Below are positions 36,772 to 44,135 of a stretch of 57,166 nucleotides of DNA, piece after piece. A program made the translations under genes and the position numbers. Below the pieces are notes generated by a model that worked only from the letters and a program-made list of their open reading frames with translations, was not told the DNA's origin and made no database searches. The stretch comes from Pedobacter sp. Leaf194. GTDB taxonomy: Bacteria; Bacteroidota; Bacteroidia; Sphingobacteriales; Sphingobacteriaceae. Position 1 is the first letter of the stretch; each line of letters starts with the position of its first letter. The DNA lies in NCBI RefSeq assembly GCF_001423945.1, contig NZ_LMPU01000003.1:1-57166 (forward strand). Direction: 5' to 3'.

Positions 36772-38175
36772 TTACTCTCTTTTTAAACCGAATTTTTCAA
36801 TTTTGCTGTATAAGTGACTTCTTTGAATGTCAATTTCATCAGCAGTTTTTGAAACGTTCCAGTTATTTTTTTCAAGTTTAAATTTAATAAATTCTTTCTC
36901 CGCATGGTCTTTGTAATCCTGGAAATTGCTAAAACTATCAAAGGATGAAGCCATCCCCGAAACTCCACCTGAACCCGCAATTTGTGTGCTTGTGGCAGCT
37001 CCAATATTGGTACCACCGCCCGGATTTGCAAATGCACGAACATCGTTTTCTGTAATAACTTTATCACTCAAAATAATCAAACGCTCAATCATGTTGTGTA
37101 ATTCACGAACGTTACCGGTCCATGGTAGCGCTTGCAGCGCCGCCATAGCATTATCATTTATTTTCTTTACCGGCATGCCGTAGTCATTGCAAATACTTTC
37201 CAAAAAGTTCTGTGCAATAACCGGGATATCATCTGTACGCTCCGTTAAGTGAGGAACATGAATATTAATTACATTTAGCCGGTGATATAAATCCATACGG
37301 AAATTACCATCTTCAATTTCCTTAAGCAAATCTTTATTTGTTGCAGCAAGAACACGAACATTTACGTCTATTTCCTTTTCGCCCCCTACACGAGAGATTT
37401 TATGCTCCTGTAGCGCACGCAAAACTTTTGCCTGGGCAGAAAGGCTCATGTCGCCAATTTCATCCAAAAACAAAGTTCCACCGTTAGCAAGTTCGAATTT
37501 GCCAATACGTTGTTTAACAGCCGAAGTAAATGATCCTTTTTCATGACCAAACAACTCACTTTCAATCAATTCTGATGGAATTGCAGCACAATTTACTTCA
37601 ATTAAAGGGCTATCGGCACGATTTGATTTTTCGTGCAACCAGCGTGCAACGAGTTCTTTTCCGCTACCATTTGCGCCGGTTATTAAAACTCGTGCCTCAG
37701 TAGGTGCCACACGTTCTATAGTTTCCTTAATCTTTGAAATACTCTCAGATTCGCCTAAAATTTCGCGTGTTTTGCTTGCTTTACGCTTTAATACTTTTGT
37801 TTCAGTTACTAAGTTCCCGCGGTCTAAACCATTGCGAACTGTAATTAACAGCCGGTTTAAATCTGGTGGTTTTGAGATAAAGTCGAAAGCCCCTTTTTTA
37901 CTCGCTTCGATAGCGGTTTCAACGGTTCCGTGGCCAGAAATCATAATAAATGGTAAATCAGGCTTGATAAGCTGTGCTTGCTCCAGCACTTCCATACCAT
38001 CCATCTTATTCATTTTAATGTCGCAAAGTACAAGGTCGAAATTGCCTTTTTTAATCATTTCGAGGCCATCGATACCATTGTCAATATCTTCAACGTCGTA
38101 ATTTTCGTATTCCAGGATTTCGCGTAAGGTGCTTCTTATCGCCCGCTCATCATCAATAATTAACAGTTTGGCCAT
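36772..38175 (-). CDS. NtrC-type sigma-54-dependent response regulator
   Basis: 467 aa. Receiver 1-120 (D8/D9, phosphoacceptor D52, K102). AAA+ domain about 138-370 with Walker A GANGSGKE (K173) and Walker B GGTLFLDEIG. The C-terminal Fis-type helix-turn-helix (about 428-465) has WNVSKTADEIDIQRSHLYSKI. The sigma-54 contact loop, normally GAFTGA, reads GSFTSA (214-219); Phe and Thr are kept. A Gly/Ser/Ala-rich linker at about 380-410 separates the last two domains. It activates sigma-54 promoters on phosphorylation. No histidine kinase is adjacent. Confidence 0.95.
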   Translation of the reverse strand: MAKLLIIDDERAIRSTLREILEYENYDVEDIDNGIDGLEMIKKGNFDLVLCDIKMNKMDGMEVLEQAQLIKPDLPFIMISGHGTVETAIEASKKGAFDFISKPPDLNRLLITVRNGLDRGNLVTETKVLKRKASKTREILGESESISKIKETIERVAPTEARVLITGANGSGKELVARWLHEKSNRADSPLIEVNCAAIPSELIESELFGHEKGSFTSAVKQRIGKFELANGGTLFLDEIGDMSLSAQAKVLRALQEHKISRVGGEKEIDVNVRVLAATNKDLLKEIEDGNFRMDLYHRLNVINIHVPHLTERTDDIPVIAQNFLESICNDYGMPVKKINDNAMAALQALPWTGNVRELHNMIERLIILSDKVITENDVRAFANPGGGTNIGAATSTQIAGSGGVSGMASSFDSFSNFQDYKDHAEKEFIKFKLEKNNWNVSKTADEIDIQRSHLYSKIEKFGLKRE

Positions 38176-38306
38176 TTGGTAGTTGTTTATTCTAATTGAA
38201 ATGCGAATATATTATTTTTTAGTTAATGTATAGTTTTTTATACAACCATTTGTGGCTAAAATTAGTATTTCGAGCCAAGCTTTAAGTTTTAATTGAAAAA
38301 CTGGAG

Positions 38307-38372
38307 TCTGGATTTCATCGGCTAAGATAGCCCTGCTGTTCATTGTAGCCCCGATAGAAAAAATCGGGGGCT
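38307..38372. repeat. Candidate dispersed palindromic element beside rnpB
   Basis: The segment starting at GTCTGGATTTCATCGGC ends in a hairpin AGCCCCGAT / ATCGGGGGCT (38347-38372). It is in the gene-free 245 bp between the NtrC-type gene and rnpB. From memory, similar segments ending in a CCCCGAT hairpin recur in Pedobacter-type genomes; this cannot be confirmed from one window. Confidence 0.35.
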
Positions 38373-38420
38373 GCCATTTTCATCTGGTTTAGAAACAACG
38401 TGTTTTGAAAAGAAAAAAAA

Positions 38421-38805
38421 TGCAGGTCTATAAGCCGGGTTCTGTCGCCTGATTACTCAGGCTTTCTATCATTAATCCACTGTAAACGTTGCCGTTTACC
38501 TCTAACGACCTACCCACTAACATCGGACGGGCAGCCCTTATCCTAATAAAATCAGGACGTTAGCCTATTTGGTCTTTCAACTCCCGGGGTTTACAAACAC
38601 TACAGTCGCCTGCAATGCTCGTGCGCTCTTACCGCACGTTTTCACCCTTTCCCAACTTGCGCCGGGTGGTATATTTTCTGTTGCACTAATCCGTAATACA
38701 GGTTTTCATTCCTGCATTCCTTTCCGTTAGAAAGCGGGATGCCCTGCGTTGCCCGGACTTTCCTCTCTCTCAATTTTACTTGAAACAGCGATAGAACAAC
38801 CTGCA
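38421..38805 (-). ncRNA. rnpB: RNase P RNA
   Basis: About 385 nt on the minus strand. The 5' end TGCAGGTTGTTC pairs with the 3' TAGACCTGCA to make helix P1. The universally conserved GAGGAAAGTCCGGGC block is present near the 5' end (about 38750-38765). The conserved AGAACCCGGCTTA precedes the 3' end. The molecule is the catalytic subunit that matures tRNA 5' ends. CATCTTTG about 8 bp upstream is a near match to the -7 box. A T-rich TTTTTTTTC follows the 3' end. Confidence 0.95.
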
Positions 38806-38863
38806 TTTTTTGCAAAGATGCTTGTTTTTATGCACAACTACCTCAAAATATAAATTTTTTATC

Positions 38864-39286
38864 CTATTTGCAGTTTTGCAGCTGCGAAGCAACCTTAGTG
38901 TATAATACAAAACCCTGCTTATTCCCAAACGAGTTTGTGATAAAGACCATCACCTGTGCTACATCAATGTCGGCCAGCTCCGGAAAAGCGGGCATTTTCT
39001 CTTTATAAGTTTTTCCGTGGATAACCAATGTTTCATTTGCACCGTTTTTAATTATGCAGGCTAACCGATTTTTGTTCGTTTTTAAAAAAACCGAATCAGT
39101 TAAAGGAGGCGCAAGCTGGCCTAAACCTTCACCGTTTTGGCCATGGCAATTTTGGCATTTTGCTTTGTAAATGTCTTTGCCGTTCGACATGTAGTTCTGC
39201 AAATCAATTGTTTCCTGGTTTTGGCAGGAAACAATTATAGAAATAACGGAAAGAAGAAAAACACAAGATATAATGTATTTGCGCAT
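38864..39286 (-). CDS. Lipoprotein class I cytochrome c
   Basis: 140 aa. Lipobox SIIVSC (Cys21). One haem-binding motif CQNCH (C44, C47, H48) sits in GKDIYKAKCQNCHGQNGEGLG. The Met ligand is likely in KEKMPAFPEL (about residue 98). It transfers electrons in the periplasm. It is the last of several leftward genes for exported metal- or haem-binding proteins and probably belongs functionally with the SCO protein 105 bp upstream. Confidence 0.9.
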   Translation of the reverse strand: MRKYIISCVFLLSVISIIVSCQNQETIDLQNYMSNGKDIYKAKCQNCHGQNGEGLGQLAPPLTDSVFLKTNKNRLACIIKNGANETLVIHGKTYKEKMPAFPELADIDVAQVMVFITNSFGNKQGFVLYTKVASQLQNCK

Positions 39287-39391
39287 AATTGTTTAATTAA
39301 AGTATCCGTAATTTCAAACGAACTAAATTGTAACCAGTACGTTTTTAAATTAATTTGCTAGCCGCTTTGCTTTCAAGAAAGAAGAAACGTT

Positions 39392-40042
39392 CTATTTTTT
39401 ATACTCCGCCAACAAAACCGGAATATCTTTCTTCAACTGCTCAACCTGGTCTTCCTTTGTTCCATCATATGCGCCACGAATTCGCCTGTCTTTATCAACT
39501 AAAACCAGGTAGCCTTGGTGGATATAGCCATCTTTCGCCGTGCTGTCTTCACCCACGGCAACTAGGTAGCTTTTTTCTGCCAGAGTATAAACGCTGTCTT
39601 TACTGCCATATAAAAATTGCCACTTAGGTCCGTCTACCCCCAGTTTCTGCGCATATTTTTTTAATGCAGAAGGCTTATCATACTTAAAATCAATGGTATG
39701 TGATATAAACATTACATCCGGGTTGTTTTTAAATTCCTTATAAATGGTCATTAAATTCCGATGCATAGTGGGGCAAATTGTAGTACAGGAAGTGAAGAAA
39801 AAATCTGCCACATAGATTTTGCCGTCGGTAATTTTATTGGTGGTTACTACACTATCCTGATTCAGAAACGACCAGTTGGGAATGGTTTGATATACTGTGT
39901 CAACTTTTTCGGTACCATCAGCATCTTTAACCGTTTCTGCATGGCGCTCACCATAAAAAGGAAGTTTTTTATCTTGTTGGCAAGAAGAAAGTATGGCAGC
40001 CGATAGCACACAACATGCTACCAAAGAAATAATTTTGTTCAT
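39392..40042 (-). CDS. SCO1/SenC-family copper chaperone lipoprotein
   Basis: 216 aa. Lipobox LSSC (Cys21). The thioredoxin-like SCO fold has the copper-binding CTTIC (C86, C90) in FFFTSCTTICPTMHRN. The conserved His is in FISHTIDFKYDKP, and the C-terminal VDKDRRIRGAYDG is typical. SCO proteins help assemble the CuA site of cytochrome oxidase or act as thiol/copper redox sensors. It follows the terminator of the adjoining cluster by about 95 bp, and a cytochrome c gene follows. Confidence 0.92.
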   Translation of the reverse strand: MNKIISLVACCVLSAAILSSCQQDKKLPFYGERHAETVKDADGTEKVDTVYQTIPNWSFLNQDSVVTTNKITDGKIYVADFFFTSCTTICPTMHRNLMTIYKEFKNNPDVMFISHTIDFKYDKPSALKKYAQKLGVDGPKWQFLYGSKDSVYTLAEKSYLVAVGEDSTAKDGYIHQGYLVLVDKDRRIRGAYDGTKEDQVEQLKKDIPVLLAEYKK

Positions 40043-40136
40043 GATATTTTTTTAACTTGGTAAATATACAACCTCTGTTTTGTAGGAGGGAATTAATTGT
40101 GGTTTTGTTACGCTGATTAAGTTATTCTGCAGACTT

Positions 40137-40175
40137 GAAAAGACAAACGCAGATTTTTTATTTCTGCGTTTGTCT
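40137..40175 (-). terminator. Terminator after lipoprotein gene
   Basis: Minus strand AGACAAACGCAGA / TCTGCGTTTGTCT, a perfect 13-bp stem, followed by TTTTC. It closes the MbnP/peroxidase/barrel/lipoprotein run. Confidence 0.85.
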
Positions 40176-40196
40176 GTGCCGCCCGCGAAAAGGAAA

Positions 40197-40646
40197 TTAA
40201 TGCTTATGACGCTCCGGTTTCTGGAATGGTTTAACGTTGTAAATTTTCAAAAGTGAATCAGATGTTCTGGTTACCTTAATGTAATTGTCTTCAACTCCTC
40301 TAATTTTCACCATCTCAGACTTATAATAAGTCAGCGCTTCCTTTTCATCCTTCCCCTTAAAATCGTCTTTAAAAAAGTGCATCCAATCCATCATGTTTTC
40401 ATCAGCTTTATTCAACCCGGTTATCAAATCAGCTAATTCTGTTGAATCTTTAGCATCTTTTATTTTGCCAGATTTCAATAGGGAATCCAGCGCCATTCTA
40501 TTTTTAACCACTTTTTCTCCATCAAGCATAAGTTTATCATGTATATTCAGAAGCTCCTTTTTTACGGCGCTTGAATCGGGTTCTGTCTTGCATGCAGAAA
40601 AGATAAGAATAATGAGGCAAATGGTTGAGATTATCGATTTTTCCAT
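40197..40646 (-). CDS. Small helical lipoprotein
   Basis: 149 aa. Lipobox LIFSAC gives Cys19. The mature protein is almost wholly charged alpha-helix (SSAVKKELLNIHDKLMLDGEK; repeated Lys/Asp/Glu/Leu) and ends KPERHKH. Similar Bacteroidota proteins carry the uninformative label 'viral A-type inclusion protein'. It contains several Met and a terminal HKH that might bind copper, which is speculative. It lies 11 bp after the CDICGC barrel gene and is followed by a strong terminator. Confidence 0.75.
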   Translation of the reverse strand: MEKSIISTICLIILIFSACKTEPDSSAVKKELLNIHDKLMLDGEKVVKNRMALDSLLKSGKIKDAKDSTELADLITGLNKADENMMDWMHFFKDDFKGKDEKEALTYYKSEMVKIRGVEDNYIKVTRTSDSLLKIYNVKPFQKPERHKH

Positions 40647-40657
40647 AATTTTCGTTT

Positions 40658-41635
40658 TTAAAAATTGTAAGTAACACCAACATAGACCTTTCCGGCGCTC
40701 ATGGGATGGTCAGTTTCTCCCTCCCAAATGTTTTTTTGGATGCCCGCATTTAACGCCACAATTTTGTAGAAAATGTCTGCACCTAAGCCACCCATTAAAT
40801 TATTCATCACGTGCTCGCCGGTTTTAACACCCTGGTACTTCTCGCCGCCAGAATACTCATAAAAAAACTGGGCAGAGGGCATCACTTGCACATCTTTACC
40901 AATACGTTGTGTATAAAAGACATTTAAAAAACTGGTTGTGCTATTCGCAATTCCCTCTTCTCGACTATTTGTTCCATTTACCTTATATGAAGTATTTAAA
41001 CTTGCACCGAATTTTCCAAGTCCAACCAGGTAGTTGAGGTAAACGAAACCATCAGTGCTTCCGGTTCCGGCCTGCATAAGAGATGAATACCGGATTCCTG
41101 AGTTGTTTTTGAAATCGTTTTTCCCCGTCGGGAGCTTAATTCCCGCACCGGCTATTAATTGTTGTTTGAAATTATCTTCGAGTTTTCGAACAAGATGATA
41201 ACCCGCATAAACATTTACATCTCCAATTCCCGAAATGGATGAAGTATATCCATTATATCGTTCACTATTTGACACATAGGGAAGGATGGCATTTATTTCC
41301 AATCGGCTAGTAATAAAATATTTACCTCTAATTTCCATCGAGCGATAGAGTTCGTAATCGTCCGGGTTGCCGGCATGACTGGTAATTGGCGAGTTCTGGC
41401 TTCTTGCCGGAATAAAAAATTTCCCGCCGTTAGGAAATAGCGAATGTGATTGTCCATTGTAGCCATTAAATGACCGGTAGCGATATAGTAGACTAATGCT
41501 GTTGCGATTATAATAGGGTGTAATGCCCATAAAGCAGCCACAAATATCGCAAGCAAAAACCTGGCTGCTCATGAAAATGAATACGATTGCAACAAGGTTA
41601 CGACTCGCTATATAATTTGTTTTTGATAAAATCAT
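40658..41635 (-). CDS. Outer-membrane barrel protein with N-terminal CDICGC motif
   Basis: 325 aa. Signal peptide to residue 28 (...MSSQVFA), after which the mature protein begins CDICGCFMG (C29, C32, C34). The rest is a transporter-like beta-barrel with aromatic/polar strands, Gly turns and a terminal VGVTYNF. The Cys cluster at the mature N-terminus could bind copper or iron-sulfur, or the first Cys could be lipidated (VFAC is a poor lipobox). The start overlaps the end of the dihaem peroxidase gene by 38 bases, so the two are translationally coupled. Function unknown. Confidence 0.75.
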   Translation of the reverse strand: MILSKTNYIASRNLVAIVFIFMSSQVFACDICGCFMGITPYYNRNSISLLYRYRSFNGYNGQSHSLFPNGGKFFIPARSQNSPITSHAGNPDDYELYRSMEIRGKYFITSRLEINAILPYVSNSERYNGYTSSISGIGDVNVYAGYHLVRKLEDNFKQQLIAGAGIKLPTGKNDFKNNSGIRYSSLMQAGTGSTDGFVYLNYLVGLGKFGASLNTSYKVNGTNSREEGIANSTTSFLNVFYTQRIGKDVQVMPSAQFFYEYSGGEKYQGVKTGEHVMNNLMGGLGADIFYKIVALNAGIQKNIWEGETDHPMSAGKVYVGVTYNF

Positions 41636-42635
41636 TGTCTGTAAGTGTTTTTAAAAAAGCCTTAATTTGTTCTTTTTCTGTTGTGCTAAGCTGGATTCCG
41701 CCTTTTAGCTTTACATCCAAATTCGATGCTGGTTTAACGCCGGAGTTATAGTGTTCCATCACTTCATCAAGGCTGTAAAACCTGCCATCGTGCATGTATG
41801 GACCGGTAAATTCTATATTTCGTAACGTTGGGACACGAAATTTTCCAAAATCGGTGCTCAATCCTGTAATGTGCGACCGGCCTTCGTCTGCGCTTGCTAA
41901 GTCTAAGCCGTTGCTGCGATAAGAGAAGTCAGTAAAAAAAGGTTCTGCATGACACGATGAACATTTTTCTTTAAATAAATTGTAACCCGTTAACTCAGCA
42001 GACGTGAAAGTTGCTGCACCTTCTTTTCGCATCACTTTATCATATTTCGAATTCGCAGAAACTAAAACTGCGGTGAACTGTGTAATCGATTTAAGAACCA
42101 GTTGCGAATTTATTTCTGTTGAGCCAAATGCCTGTTTAAATAAATCGGGGTAAGGAGCCGTATTTTTTAGGAGAGTAATAATGGTTTCGATATCCGTTCC
42201 CATCTCACAGGCATCCGTAATTGCATTGAGTGGTGAAGTTTCGATATTTTTCACACCTCCATCCCAAAAAAAAGCTTTTTGCCAGGCCAAATTAAAAAGC
42301 GGCGGTGCATTTCGTTTTCCCTGGCAATTATTTACACCATGACTTACTTTATGATCGAGGTTTGCAAATGCAGCAAATTGTTGATGACAGCTTCCGCAGG
42401 AAACACTTTTATCTGCCGCGAGCCTAGCATCGTAAAATAATTTCTTCCCAAGCGCAAAACCTGCGTTGGTGAGTTTGTTATTTTCAAAATTGTAAGCCGG
42501 GGCAGAAAAATTTGACGGAACTGAAAATGTTATTTTTTCCGCTGCCGGAACAATTTCGTCTCCATCCTTGCTGCAGGCATACATCAATGCAATGCTCAGA
42601 AAAAGCATTGCAAAGACGGTGAATTTCCTGCTCAT
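41598..42635 (-). CDS. MauG/MbnH-like dihaem cytochrome c peroxidase lipoprotein
   Basis: 345 aa. Lipobox YAC (Cys21). Two haem motifs, CGSCH (80-84) and CSSCH (225-229), with the cytochrome c peroxidase layout FALGKKLFYDARLAADKSVSC and VPTLRNIEFTGPYMHDG. Family members reduce peroxide or, as in MauG and MbnH, oxidise a partner protein. Here the gene lies one base after an MbnP-like gene, the partner modified by MbnH in methanotrophs. The role is therefore most likely MbnH-like, though this is inferred from context. Confidence 0.9.
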   Translation of the reverse strand: MSRKFTVFAMLFLSIALMYACSKDGDEIVPAAEKITFSVPSNFSAPAYNFENNKLTNAGFALGKKLFYDARLAADKSVSCGSCHQQFAAFANLDHKVSHGVNNCQGKRNAPPLFNLAWQKAFFWDGGVKNIETSPLNAITDACEMGTDIETIITLLKNTAPYPDLFKQAFGSTEINSQLVLKSITQFTAVLVSANSKYDKVMRKEGAATFTSAELTGYNLFKEKCSSCHAEPFFTDFSYRSNGLDLASADEGRSHITGLSTDFGKFRVPTLRNIEFTGPYMHDGRFYSLDEVMEHYNSGVKPASNLDVKLKGGIQLSTTEKEQIKAFLKTLTDNDFIKNKLYSES

Positions 42636-42636
42636 A

Positions 42637-43407
42637 TTAATTGTGAATATGATCTAAACGAAACAAGCCCTTCGCATAATTATCTGCAACGATAACCGAA
42701 TTTGCCCCACCCATAGTAAAATTCAGGGTCGCAAAGCTGATATCAGTTTTCCCTGTAAAAAGTGCTGCTGCGTTAACAATAAAGTGCATATCGGGTTTCG
42801 AATCAGTTCTTACCCGTAGCGGATTGGCAGGATTAATTTCTGCAGAAAATGTTCTAATCGTATTATTTGGATCGATAACACCACCTATATGAAACGTTAG
42901 CGCATTATTTGCCGCTGTAGATTGTGGTGATGTTCCTTCTAATTTGACAAAGATGTATCCACTGTTCCAGGTCCAAAACATACCGTTAATCGGGTCAAGA
43001 GCACCGGTTTGTGCACCTGCAAAATTGCGTGCATAATCTACACCAATAGTGTATTCAATTCTGGTATAGTCGCCTGTCGGCACATCGTTAATTGTAATCA
43101 GTTTCGATGAACTTTTCGATTCATCAATTAAGAAATAACTTTCGGGCACCAGATAAGCTGTTCCATCCGCTTTGCTTAATTTGATGTTGCTTACATAATA
43201 TTTAAAAATGTTCAATTTAAAATCTTCGCCTTTTGCATTTTTGTAGGTTGCTGTGTTTAAAGCCAAAGCTGCACCATTAACCTGATGCTCAAATTCTATG
43301 GTAAAGCTTGATTTTGTTTGTACTGCAAGTGTATCATCGCTTTTTTTGCATGATGATAAAAGTATGATTGGGCATAAAAATGCCAGTAAGTATTTAGCTA
43401 TTTTCAT
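42637..43407 (-). CDS. MbnP-like (copper-binding) lipoprotein
   Basis: 256 aa. Lipobox LLSSC (Cys20). MbnP features are SFTIEFEHQVNG at the mature start, then FKLNIFKYYVSNIKL, and the distinctive GMFWTWNSGYIFVKLEG block (W145, W147), followed by FHIGG. In methanotrophs, MbnH converts a tryptophan of MbnP to kynurenine to form a copper site. One of the tryptophans here may be equivalent, but I cannot align it. The adjacent downstream gene encodes the dihaem peroxidase. No methanobactin precursor is visible in the window. Confidence 0.85.
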   Translation of the reverse strand: MKIAKYLLAFLCPIILLSSCKKSDDTLAVQTKSSFTIEFEHQVNGAALALNTATYKNAKGEDFKLNIFKYYVSNIKLSKADGTAYLVPESYFLIDESKSSSKLITINDVPTGDYTRIEYTIGVDYARNFAGAQTGALDPINGMFWTWNSGYIFVKLEGTSPQSTAANNALTFHIGGVIDPNNTIRTFSAEINPANPLRVRTDSKPDMHFIVNAAALFTGKTDISFATLNFTMGGANSVIVADNYAKGLFRLDHIHN

Positions 43408-43566
43408 TTTTTCGAATAGTGATAAGTAAAAGATAAACCATTGTCATTCAGTATGAAACAATCAAAAAATGGCATTAACCAATTTGAAAATTTCACATTA
43501 AAGGCAATTTTTGGTTCGCAACAACAAGATTCTACGCTAAGCTAAGAATGGCAAATTGCCTGAACC

Positions 43567-43586
43567 TACGACGCAGGAGCGTCGTA
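43567..43586. repeat. Perfect GC-rich inverted repeat
   Basis: TACGACGC-AGGA-GCGTCGTA is an 8-bp stem with a tetraloop, in the 194-bp gap between the small Cys protein and MbnP genes. There is no T run after it on the minus strand, so it could be an RNA processing or attenuation site, or a dispersed repeat. Confidence 0.5.
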
Positions 43587-43601
43587 TAAAAAATAGTTTA
43601 C

Positions 43602-43973
43602 TTAGACCGTTTTCGGTGGATGGAAAATGGATACAGAAAGGTCCTTTACCGGTTTCTCGAAGTAACCGCTTTCTGCTTTAAAAATGAAAAATGGAATTTG
43701 ATGATTGAGTACGATAGTTTGAAATTTTGGGTCAGCTTCTGTAACCCGCTTTAGGTTTTCCTGAACCTGCTTGTTCCGGCCATCTAATTCTTTCAACTTT
43801 TTAGCCAGGAAACACTGCCCGTCGCAGTGCAGCTCAGGATGTTCCTTATTTATACAGAACACACTGGTAATGTACTCTTTGTTCATTTTGTAACCAGAAT
43901 AAACGATAAGCTGCATTGCGCCATTCGAAACGGAGCAAATTACCAAAAGATATATCAGGATTTTTTTGAACAT
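43602..43973 (-). CDS. Small exported or membrane-anchored Cys-motif protein
   Basis: 123 aa from the ATG at 43973; an in-frame start at 44012 is upstream of the promoter described below and is rejected. One N-terminal hydrophobic segment (KKILIYLLVICSVSNGAM) is followed by a short region with CINKEHPELHCDGQCFLAKKL, where CDGQC plus His could bind metal. The tail ends FHPPKTV. I do not recognise the family by function. It is first in the leftward metal/haem cluster, 194 bp before the MbnP-like gene. Confidence 0.75.
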   Translation of the reverse strand: MFKKILIYLLVICSVSNGAMQLIVYSGYKMNKEYITSVFCINKEHPELHCDGQCFLAKKLKELDGRNKQVQENLKRVTEADPKFQTIVLNHQIPFFIFKAESGYFEKPVKDLSVSIFHPPKTV

Positions 43974-43982
43974 GTATTGCTG

Positions 43983-44013
43983 CAAAAGTATTAAAGAAAT
44001 TGGTTGCCGCAAA
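43983..44013 (-). promoter_or_regulatory. Bacteroidota promoter with near-leaderless start
   Basis: Minus strand TTTG (44010-44013), 19-bp spacer, TACTTTTG (43983-43990): the best -33/-7 match in the window. The ATG at 43973 begins 9 bp after the box, so the leader would be only a few bases. Confidence 0.75.
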
Positions 44014-44074
44014 AGAAAAAATAAATAGAATGATAATGATTGTTTTCCACTTGATTAAGCAGATAAATCGATGT

Positions 44075-44112
44075 TAAAAAAAAGGCACAGATGGAACTAT
44101 CCACCTGTGCCT
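44075..44112 (-). terminator. Terminator after phosphoglucomutase gene
   Basis: Minus strand AGGCACAG(G) / CTGTGCCT with a 14-nt loop, followed by a run of T (TTTTTTTT), 24 bp beyond the stop. Confidence 0.85.
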
Positions 44113-44135
44113 GTAAATTAGCCTTTAGTAAAAAT

